Assembly: GCA_963764805.1 (NCBI GenBank)
Contig: CAVXUB010000002.1
Coordinates: 496,001-560,000 of the forward strand
From: CAVXUB01 sp963764805
GTDB taxonomy: Bacteria > Actinomycetota > Acidimicrobiia > Acidimicrobiales > Bog-793
Direction of reading: 5' to 3'
Length of the DNA stretch: 64,000 bases
Positions 53,123-60,751 of the stretch are shown here, in pieces. Under the pieces are notes generated by a model. It was given only the letters and a program-made list of their open reading frames with translations. It was not told where the DNA came from and searched no databases. Both the position numbers and the translations under genes were made by a program. Each line of letters begins with the position of its first letter. The first letter of the stretch is position 1.

Positions 53123-53213
53123 GGCGTTCTCCTTTGTCGAAAGGGTGTGCTGTGAGCCTACGCCTCCAAATAGGCCACCTGATGTCCTGTTTCTTGTCGT
53201 ATCGTGACGAACC

Positions 53214-54179
53214 GTGAGAGCGGACCGGATGGTGGCGATCGTCTTGATGCTGCAGGCACGCGGGCAGCTCACGGTGCCCGTGATCGCAGAGGAGCTGGAG
53301 GTGTCCGAGCGCACGGCTCGGCGTGACCTCGACGCGCTGCTTTGTGCCGGCGTCCCGCTCTACTCGCAGCGGGGCCGCGGCGGCGGGTGGGCGTTGCTCG
53401 ACGGCCACAAGCTCGACCTGTCGGGGCTGACTGCCCCGGAGGCCCAGGCGCTGTTCCTGGTGGCTGGACCGCAGGCGCTGTCCGGCCTCGGCGTGGAGGA
53501 AGGCGTGCGCTCAGCACTCCGCAAGCTCCTGGTTGCCCTGCCGCAGCCGGTCCGTGACGAGGCCGCTCGTGCGACGGAGCGAGTGCATGTCGATCCCGCC
53601 CGCTGGAGCGGGACGCAAGACGCCGCTCCCCCGGCGGTGCTCGCCACGTTGCGGGAAGCAGTCCTTGCCGGCCGGCAGGTCGACATCGACTACCAGAAAG
53701 CCGGCACGGAGCAGGCGGCGACTCGTCGGGTGCATCCATACGGCCTCGTGTCCAAGGCGGGCGTCTGGTACCTGATGGCCGGCACCGAGGCGGGGATGAG
53801 GACCTTCCGGCTGTCGCGGGTCAGGAGTGCCGAGATGAGGGAGGAGCAGGTGGAGCGGCCGGAGGGTTTCGATCTGGAGGCGGCGTGGGGGGAGGTGCGG
53901 GCGCGCTTTGCCGGGCTGAGGGAGGTCGTGTCCGTCGAGTTCGAGGTGGCGCCCGAGATCGAGCGCTACGTCGTCGCCCGCTTGGAGTCCTGGATCGCGA
54001 TCCGGTCGAGCGGGAACGGCCCCGGGACATTCACGGCCGGCTTCCCCCACGAAGCAGTGGCTGTCGCCGAGCTGGCCCGTTTCGGCGGGCGGGTGCGGGT
54101 GCTCTCGCCCGAAACAGTGCGGGCCCGGCTGGCTGCTCTCGGGCGTGAGCTCGTGGATGCATACGAGCGGGGCGGGTAG
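53214..54179 (+). CDS. WYL-domain HTH regulator (DeoR/YafY-like)
   Basis: 321 residues. The N-terminal winged HTH is MVAIVLMLQARGQLTVPVIAEELEVSERTARRDLDAL and the WYL-type ligand-binding domain follows at about residues 140-215 (RRVHPYGLVSKAGVWYLMAGTE, with Trp-Tyr-Leu itself present as WYL) with a C-terminal WCX-like extension. Its GTG is 91 bp from the divergent gene at 52538, whose promoter it probably regulates. Confidence 0.92.
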   Translation: MRADRMVAIVLMLQARGQLTVPVIAEELEVSERTARRDLDALLCAGVPLYSQRGRGGGWALLDGHKLDLSGLTAPEAQALFLVAGPQALSGLGVEEGVRSALRKLLVALPQPVRDEAARATERVHVDPARWSGTQDAAPPAVLATLREAVLAGRQVDIDYQKAGTEQAATRRVHPYGLVSKAGVWYLMAGTEAGMRTFRLSRVRSAEMREEQVERPEGFDLEAAWGEVRARFAGLREVVSVEFEVAPEIERYVVARLESWIAIRSSGNGPGTFTAGFPHEAVAVAELARFGGRVRVLSPETVRARLAALGRELVDAYERGG

Positions 54180-54188
54180 TTACGGCAC

Positions 54189-54566
54189 ATGGCATGGCGT
54201 TGGAGCATCCGCTCGCAGGACGGCGGGATGAACGGGCTCGAGTTCGCCCTCTGCACGACAGCCGAGGGAGCGACGAAAGTCCTGGTCCATGCAGCCCCCG
54301 AGCGGATGGTTGTCGACACCCGTACGGATAAAGGGTCGCCGATCGCCGGCGGCGAGCTCGATCGGGAGGGCGAGTACTCACCCATGACGCTCCTCGAGCT
54401 GAGCGGTGAAGAGCTGCGGCGGAGCGAGATCTGGCCGGCTCACGAGCACCTCGGGCTGCCGGTCCTTCTGGCGGGCGGGGAGGTGGGGATCCTCCTCGAT
54501 TGGCGGCACGGGGAGGACCACAAGTGGTGGAGATGGTCGGTCGAGTTCTCGAACGAGGTCGGCTAG
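54189..54566 (+). CDS. Conserved hypothetical protein
   Basis: 125 residues. No recognised domain. It has a Trp-rich C-terminus (LLDWRHGEDHKWWRWSVEF) and an even mixture of strands; it may be cytoplasmic, since no signal peptide or membrane segment is visible. It starts 10 bp after the WYL regulator, so probably in one transcript, and overlaps the convergent CBS gene by 4 bp. Confidence 0.6.
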   Translation: MAWRWSIRSQDGGMNGLEFALCTTAEGATKVLVHAAPERMVVDTRTDKGSPIAGGELDREGEYSPMTLLELSGEELRRSEIWPAHEHLGLPVLLAGGEVGILLDWRHGEDHKWWRWSVEFSNEVG

Positions 54567-54994
54567 CGGGCGGTGATGTAGTCCTCGAGCAGCTTGCGGT
54601 CGTTCTCCAGCTCGCCGATGCGTGCCTTGACGACGTCTCCGATGCTCATCATCCCTGCGAGCACTCCGTCCTCGACAACCGGCAGGTGACGAAACCGGCG
54701 CTCGGTCATCGTGACCATCAGGTCCTCGATGGTGTCGTCCGGAGCGCACGTCTGCACGTCAGCCGACATGATCGTCCGCACCGGGCGGCCGAGCACTCCC
54801 TCACCGAGCTTGTCGAGGACCCGCACGACGTCACGCTCGGAGACGATCCCTTCGACCGTGTTCCCGTCGCTCGAGACGACGAGAGCCCCGATGTTGTGAC
54901 GGGTCAGCTCGGCCACTGCGTCGGCGATGGCAGCACCGGGTTGGATGGTCGCGACCGCGCTGCCCTTCTGCGCCAATATCGCGGAGATCTTCAT
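54563..54994 (-). CDS. CBS-domain pair protein
   Basis: 143 residues forming one Bateman module: the first CBS covers about residues 7-63 (VSSDGNTVEGIVSERDVVRVL), the second residues 73-128 (VMTERRFRHLPVVEDGVLAGMMSIGDVVKA). Such proteins bind adenine nucleotides and act as energy sensors. A C-terminal helix (ELENDRKLLEDYITAR) ends the protein. Similar to mycobacterial Hrp1-type proteins but partner unknown. Confidence 0.9.
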   Translation of the reverse strand: MKISAILAQKGSAVATIQPGAAIADAVAELTRHNIGALVVSSDGNTVEGIVSERDVVRVLDKLGEGVLGRPVRTIMSADVQTCAPDDTIEDLMVTMTERRFRHLPVVEDGVLAGMMSIGDVVKARIGELENDRKLLEDYITAR

Positions 54995-55063
54995 CGTGCC
55001 TCCTTGTTGGCCTGGTCGCGATGATACGGATATCGCGCGCCCCGAACAGCGCGAAGGCTGCGC

Positions 55064-55354
55064 TCAGCCCTCCGGGACGACGATCCCGAGCTCGTAGGCG
55101 AGGATCACAGCCTGCACCCGGTCGCGAAGACCGAGCTTTCGCAGGACCGAGGCCACTGCGGCGGAGGCTGTCGCATCGCTGGTGGCGAGCTCATAGGCGA
55201 TCTCGTCGTCGGCAAGACCGCGGGCGACGAGGATCAGCACCTCGCGCTCGACGCCCGTCAGAGCGTCAAGGGCGTCCAGGCGATCCGTCCCGTGCGATCC
55301 CAGACTGTCTGATCGTGCGGGGTTCTCGCTGTAGACCGGCGCCACCGGCGCCAC
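55064..55354 (-). CDS. LuxR-type HTH protein, possibly the C-terminal domain of the GGDEF protein
   Basis: 96 residues with a LuxR DNA-binding domain: LTGVEREVLILVARGLADDEIAYELATSDATASAAVASVLRKLGLRDRVQAVILAYELG. It begins (GTG 55354) inside the end of the GGDEF gene and overlaps it by 97 bp in another frame. The last 40 codons of the GGDEF frame, once past that point, lose protein-like character, so a single missing base near 55355 may have separated one GGDEF-LuxR protein. If separate, it would be a stand-alone response-regulator-like protein lacking a receiver domain. Confidence 0.68.
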   Translation of the reverse strand: MAPVAPVYSENPARSDSLGSHGTDRLDALDALTGVEREVLILVARGLADDEIAYELATSDATASAAVASVLRKLGLRDRVQAVILAYELGIVVPEG

Positions 55355-57048
55355 GGTGCCGCCGGCGCCTGCGGAGGCGCCTGCGAACCCGCATCATGCG
55401 AACCAGCCTCCCGCGAACCGGAATCCCGGGGCGCCTGGGAATCGCGCAAGCCCTTGGGAGCCGGCGCCGGGAGGCCCCTCCCCCGCTCCGCGCCCTTGGC
55501 CAGGTAGAGGCGGGCGTCCGCCTCAGTCGTCAGGTTGCCGATCTGCGCGGGATGGCCCGCCGTCACGCCGATGCTGACCCGCAGCTTGAGGTCAGGGGCG
55601 GCCTCCGAGAGCGGCTGGCTCTCGATCCCGGCCACGATCGCCTTCGCCCGCTCGGTTCCCACAGACAGGTCGGCCCCGGCGAGGATTGCCGCGAACTCGT
55701 CCCCGCCGAGGCGGACCGCTAGGTCCCCCGGACGTATGGCGTTGTCGATCGCCCGGGCGATGGCGATCAGAGCGAGGTCCCCGATGGCGTGCCCGTACTG
55801 GTCGTTGACCTTCTTGAAGTCGTCGACGTCGACCATCAGCACGGCAACCGTCGACTCCCCTGCCCGCCGCAGCCCGGACAGGTAGCGCTCGAGCCCGCGC
55901 CGGTTGGCGAGCCCGGTCAGGTCGTCGAGCCGCACCTGGCGGCTGAGGGCGGCGTGCTTGCCGCGCAGCCTCTCGGCCTGCAGCCGGGATCGCATCGCAT
56001 CGAGGGCGGTGAGGCGGGCGGCCCAGCGTTTCGCGAACTGGTCCTTGGCGCAGCGCAAGCCTGCCGGGCTGCCCGAGGCGGCCTCCACCTCGGCAGCGAG
56101 GAACAGCGCGAGCTCGCGGGTGTACGGGTCCTCGGCGATGCCCGACTCTTCGCCGAGCAGGGCCTCGATGTCGGCCCGCGAAGACCGCCCGGCATCCACG
56201 TCGCTGACGGCCCTTGCCAGGCTGAGAAGGCCGGTGGGGACCCTGTCGTCGGCCTTCTCGGCGCGCAGCACCGAGATCCTGGCGCGTGCGTCGCGGGCCA
56301 CGTCGTTGCCGGCCAGTGCCGCCAGCAGCAGACCGATCGCCTCCATCTCGATCTGCCACGACTCGTGCATCTCGATCGCCGCCGCGGCGGTGATGGCGTC
56401 CGCCCCGTCCCGCCATCGCTCGCGGATCCCGGCCGTGTCCGACAGCTGCCGCAGGCCGCATGCCCAACCGACCTGCAGGGCCGCCAGGTTGAAGAAGACC
56501 GATGCCACCTTGGCGTCCGGCAGCTCCCGATCCTTGACTTCCTCGTAGGCCCGCGTGAAGTGCTCGTGGGCGAGCTCCCACAGAGATCGGTCGGAGTAGG
56601 CGATGGCACAGGCGGTGTGGGCGATTATGCGCTCGTCGGCCGGGCCGGTCGAGGTCTCGAGGATCACCGTCGCCCGCACGAGGTCGTCCTCGGCGCCGGC
56701 CGCCGACCGCCCCGGATCCACGAAACGAATCGCCGATCGCATCGCCAGCCCCAGCGCCTGCATGACTGGCGCATTGTCGGCGTCGGCCCTGTCGATCAGC
56801 CGATCGATGGCAGAGCGCACCCGGGCGTTGGACTCGAAGAAGGCGCCTGCGGCCTGCGCGTACAGACTGATGCGGACGACGTCGGACCAACCCTTCGTCT
56901 CCGCCTCGAAGATCAGGCGATTGATGTCTTCGTCGAGGTCCGAGCGAGGTGTCTGCACCTCGCGGGCCAGGTCGAAGGCTCGCTCACGGGCGCGCAGCCT
57001 CGCTCCGTCACGGGTCTCGATGTTGCTCGTCTGGTAGGTGTCGGTCAT
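55258..57048 (-). CDS. Diguanylate cyclase with helical-repeat sensor domain
   Basis: About 596 residues. The first 370 are helical and TPR-like (AHEHFTRAYEEVKDREL, LFLAAEVEAASGSPAGL). The GGDEF domain starts at LDDLTGLANRRGLERYL; the signature RLGGDEFAAIL is intact with VDVDDFKKVNDQYGHAIGD, so cyclic di-GMP synthesis is expected. No membrane segment is visible. The upstream ATG at 57048 is chosen since residues before it (open frame to 57129) are not conserved. The C-terminus beyond residue 540 is Ser/Ala/Pro-rich and may be out of frame (see the LuxR entry). Confidence 0.88.
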   Translation of the reverse strand: MTDTYQTSNIETRDGARLRARERAFDLAREVQTPRSDLDEDINRLIFEAETKGWSDVVRISLYAQAAGAFFESNARVRSAIDRLIDRADADNAPVMQALGLAMRSAIRFVDPGRSAAGAEDDLVRATVILETSTGPADERIIAHTACAIAYSDRSLWELAHEHFTRAYEEVKDRELPDAKVASVFFNLAALQVGWACGLRQLSDTAGIRERWRDGADAITAAAAIEMHESWQIEMEAIGLLLAALAGNDVARDARARISVLRAEKADDRVPTGLLSLARAVSDVDAGRSSRADIEALLGEESGIAEDPYTRELALFLAAEVEAASGSPAGLRCAKDQFAKRWAARLTALDAMRSRLQAERLRGKHAALSRQVRLDDLTGLANRRGLERYLSGLRRAGESTVAVLMVDVDDFKKVNDQYGHAIGDLALIAIARAIDNAIRPGDLAVRLGGDEFAAILAGADLSVGTERAKAIVAGIESQPLSEAAPDLKLRVSIGVTAGHPAQIGNLTTEADARLYLAKGAERGRGLPAPAPKGLRDSQAPRDSGSREAGSHDAGSQAPPQAPAAPWRRWRRSTARTPHDQTVWDRTGRIAWTPLTL

Positions 57049-57109
57049 GTCGGGCAGGTGCGGGCGGGCGCCCGGTGGATGCAGGGTACTCCGCCGCGCC
57101 GCCCCAGTC

Positions 57110-58111
57110 TCAGGATGCGCGGTCAGCAAAACGCTGCCGGTACTGCCCAGGCGTCGTGCCCAGCTCTCGCTTGAAGATGCGGTGCATGGTCTCGAGCGTG
57201 CCGAAGCCGCAGGTTCGCACGATCGCCGGGAATGAATCGCCGCTCGTCTCCAGCAGGCGCTTGGCTGCCTCCAAGCGTGCGGCTTCGACGTAAGCAGCGG
57301 GTGTCGTGCCGATCTCCGAACGGAAGGCCCTGGCGAAATGGCGCACGCTCATCCCGGCCCGGCGCGCCAGCACGGGCACCGAGAGGTCGCCCGCCAGGTT
57401 GTCGGCGATGAACCGCGGCAGCTCGCGAAGCGCCGCCCGCTCCGGTACCTGCGCCGCCAGCTGCACGCTGAACTGCGACTGCCCGCCCGGCCTCTGCACG
57501 AAGAGCACGAGCCAGCGAGCGACCGAGCGGGCGACGTCGGCACCGAGATCCTCCTCCACCAACCCCAGGGCGAGGTCCATGCCGGCGGTGACTCCCGCCG
57601 ATGTCCAGACACTTCCCTGGCGGATGAAGATCGGCTGCGGATCGACCGTCACGTCGGGATGCTTGGCCGCAAGCCTGGCGCAGGAGGCCCAGTGGGTGGT
57701 GACACGAAGACCGTCCAGGATTCCGGCTGCTGCCAGCACGAACGCTCCCGTGCACACCGAGACGGTGCGCCGGCTCCGCGCAGAAGCCTGCTTCAACCAG
57801 TCGATGAGGTCCGCATCGGCGGAGGCCGCCTGCGAGCCTGGCCCGCCGACGACCACCAGCGTGTCGATCGCACCCGTGCAGTTTCGAATGCTGCTGTGGC
57901 ACGTGACAGGGAAGCCGGAGCTGGAGCGGACCACTCCCCCGCCGCGGGACACGATCTCGGATTCGTAGCCCGGTTCGCCGGCCCGCCCGAGCAGCAGTTG
58001 GTTCGCCGAGGCCAGCACCTCGAACGGTCCCGTCAGGTCGAGCAGCTGGAGATCGGGGAAGACGACGAACACCACTCGGCGGCTCATGCGTGGGCTCGTG
58101 GCTTCGCTCAT
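57110..58111 (-). CDS. GlxA/FtrA-type AraC family regulator
   Basis: 333 residues. An N-terminal DJ-1/PfpI-like (class I glutaminase-like) domain has PDLQLLDLTGPFEVLASAN, SVCTGAFVLAAAGILDGLRVTTHWA with the nucleophile-type Cys, and TSAGVTAGMDLALGLVEE. The C-terminal AraC HTH pair is VPVLARRAGMSVRHFARAFRSEIGTTPAAYVEAARLEAAKRLLE and the second helix-turn-helix ends FGTLETMHRIFKRELGTTPGQYRQRF. It probably activates a neighbouring or distant catabolic operon. Confidence 0.92.
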   Translation of the reverse strand: MSEATSPRMSRRVVFVVFPDLQLLDLTGPFEVLASANQLLLGRAGEPGYESEIVSRGGGVVRSSSGFPVTCHSSIRNCTGAIDTLVVVGGPGSQAASADADLIDWLKQASARSRRTVSVCTGAFVLAAAGILDGLRVTTHWASCARLAAKHPDVTVDPQPIFIRQGSVWTSAGVTAGMDLALGLVEEDLGADVARSVARWLVLFVQRPGGQSQFSVQLAAQVPERAALRELPRFIADNLAGDLSVPVLARRAGMSVRHFARAFRSEIGTTPAAYVEAARLEAAKRLLETSGDSFPAIVRTCGFGTLETMHRIFKRELGTTPGQYRQRFADRAS

Positions 58112-58202
58112 GGCTAACAGTCTGCGGCGCGTCGTGGCGTGGCCGCAATGACCCTATTGTGACGATTTCGGCCGGGCCTGCTCGTGTGACGTGCCGGCGC
58201 GC

Positions 58203-58255
58203 GAACGCGCAGGTGCCAAATGGTCGTTTAACAGCCATTTGGACCCTGCGCGTTC
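58203..58255. terminator. 21-bp-arm hairpin after the surface protein gene
   Basis: GAACGCGCAGG-TG-CCAAATGG (58203-58223) and CCATTTGG-AC-CCTGCGCGTTC (58235-58255) form arms of 21 nt with one 2-nt mismatch around an 11-nt loop. It lies 46 bp past the stop of the surface protein gene, on the minus strand, and may terminate it; no T-run follows. It is also within the 190 bp before glxA and might be an operator instead. Confidence 0.6.
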
Positions 58256-58300
58256 TGGTTGTTGGTGGCGCGGCGGCGCTGCCGCTCGGTCAGCCGACCG

Positions 58301-60639
58301 TCAGCCGACCGACATCGACAGGATCGGCGAGTTGAGGCGCAGGCTGCCGGCCGACCCGAGGAACCTGGCGTCGAAGGCGAAGATCCCGCCGTCCGAGGCG
58401 ACGAGCCAGTAGCCGCCCGTCGCCGGGTCGTTCGTCATGCCGACGACCGGCTTGTTGAGGTGCTGGCCACCCATCGACCCGAGGTACTTGGCGCCCCCGA
58501 AGGTGAAGATCCCTCCGTCGGAGCCGACCAGCCAGTATCCGTTGCCGAAGGGTGTGGACGCCATCCCCACGATGTTCTTGACGTGGACGTTGAGCGCCAG
58601 GAGGTTGCCATAGTTGGTCGCGTCACCCTTTGCTGCGACGTAGCCGTCGGAGAACGCGACCCAGTAGCCGCCGTCATCCGGTGTTGGGACGATCGCCACG
58701 ACGTTGGCCTGGAAATGCGCCGTGCTGCCGTAGTTCGAGGCGTCGCCGAAGGCGTACACGTCCCCGAGGCGGCCGATCAGCCAGTAACCCCCACCGTCGA
58801 GCGTGCCGGCGACGGCGACGATCGGGTCGTACCCCACTGGAACGTTGACGACGTCGCCGATGTGCGGTGCGTCGAACGGGTGCACCGTCCCCCCCGCCGA
58901 GACCATCCAGTAGCCCGTCGTCTCGAAGTCACTGGCACAGTCGTTGATCGGGTAGGTGAGGCGGACGCCGGCGAGGGACCCGTGGAAGGCGGTCCCGTAG
59001 TCGAAGATGCCACCGTCCCCCGCCACCATCCGGTAGCCGGGCTCGTGCAGCCCGATCGAGGACTCGCCGGCCGAGGACCCCTCCTGTGCATCCCCCGAGT
59101 ATGCGGCGGTTAGCGGGATCTGCCCCCCGCCGCTGCCGGTGAAGTAGATCGCACAGACCGCGATGCCCTGATCGGTGCTGGACCCGCTCTGCAGCGGGGT
59201 GTCGTTGCAGGGGGACGGTATGGGATACACGACCCCGTTCACCTCGTAGGAGAACGCCACCGTGCCTGTCGGGCGGCCGTAGGACCCCGTCACGCCGGCA
59301 ACCAGGAATATCACCTGGCCGAAGACCGGATAGGCGGGAAGTGGCGCGAGAAGCGTCGTGGTCGGGGGCATTCCACCGCCGTCGGCGGTTGCCCAGATGG
59401 TGCTGCCGCCGATGAAGATGCAGCTCTTAGCACTCATGCAAGAGACGGCTGCCGATCCGGCGCCGGTCTGGCTGTCGGATGCGTTCTGCGGGAACCACTC
59501 GGCACCGCCGTCGACCGTCGCCCATGCCGTAGCCGTCTGCCCGGCGTGCCAGCCCATGCCCGCCATGTAGCAGGTGGAGGCTCCCACGACGCGAGCCCGT
59601 TGGGGTAGGCGCCAACTGCCGGCGCCGCGGCCGTGTTGGCGGTCCAGCTGCCGCCGGCGTTGCTCGTGTAGAAGATCACCGGATTCTGGGGGCTCGCACC
59701 CATCTCGGCCACGCAGTTCGAAGTGGTGCCACAGGACAGCGCGTTGACCGGGCCGTAGGACGAAGAGATCGTCGTCGCGCTCCATGACGAGCCCGAATCG
59801 GACGTCGTCCAGGACTGGCCGCCGTCGGTACCTACCACGCACGAGGTGGCAGAGGGGCACGACATCGCCGTGATCGTGCCGGTGAGGTTTGCGGGAATCG
59901 TCAGGGTCTGCCACGAGGTACCGCCGTTCGTCGTCTCCTCGACTTGTGGCGTGGTGGAGCTCGCCTGACCGGCGATGTAACAGGTGGAAGCGGTCGGGCA
60001 TGCGACGCTGCCGAAGCTCGGCGGTGAACCGCTCGAGAGCGTGGTGGGCGCGCTCCAGGTCTGCCCTCCGTCGGTGGTCCAGATCGCCCCGGTGGCACCG
60101 GTGCCGGCCGGCGACGAGCCAACCGCCAGGCAGACGGTCGCCGAGCCGCAGGAGAGCAGGTCCCAGTCGTATCCGAGATTCCCGATCGAATATGTGGTCC
60201 AGGTGGAGCCGTCCGTCGTGACTACATCCCCATAGGTGTTCGCGGTGTTCGGCGAGCCGGGTGCGGTGACCACGAGTGCGACGCAGAACGTGGTGGAGCT
60301 CGCACACGACAGTGCCGACGTGGAGAGCCCGGACTGTTGCAGCGACCAGCCCTCCCCCTCCCCTTCCCCCCGGAACGGCAGTTCGCTGGACTCGCGAGTC
60401 AGGGTCGCGGCGTAGCCGGCAAGCACCTTGCCTGGTAGCCGGACGCTGGCGGGCTCGACTTTCACCGCGCCGGCAGGCAGGGTCGACCGAACCTCCCGCG
60501 TCCTCGAACTGGCGCTGGTGGCGCCAGCCGAACCCGGTGCCCAGGCTGCAACGGCGAGACCCGTGCTCACAAGGATGCAGGCAGCGCCTGCTGCTGCAAA
60601 GGAGAACCTCAACCGCCGCATCCCGACACCCGCTTTCAC
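58301..60639 (-). CDS. Large secreted surface protein with Ycf48/BNR-like repeats and C-terminal GYW repeats (one frameshift)
   Basis: Starts ATG 60639 with a signal peptide (RLRFSFAAAGAACILVSTGLAV). The first half has repeated units like CPTASTCYIAG and TTDGGQTWSAPTTL (BNR/Ycf48-type beta-propeller). Then an Ig-like segment (PTTTLLAPLPAYPVFGQVIFLV, ending in AAYSGDAQ) and five C-terminal repeats of about 45 residues of the form GYWLVxSDGGIFxFGxAxxLGS. The propeller frame changes to the C-terminal frame near 59585. About 778 residues. Such repeat proteins are prominent in Acidimicrobiia. Cell-surface or extracellular, ligand unknown. Confidence 0.78.
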
Positions 60640-60751
60640 CTGTCACCAAATGATCGGGAGCATTCTGGCACGCCACTCTGCGCGGCGGCGCCACCTCTGC
60701 ATGTGAATTACGAGCGGCGAGAGTATCCCCGCTGCCAGCAAGGAGCCCCGC

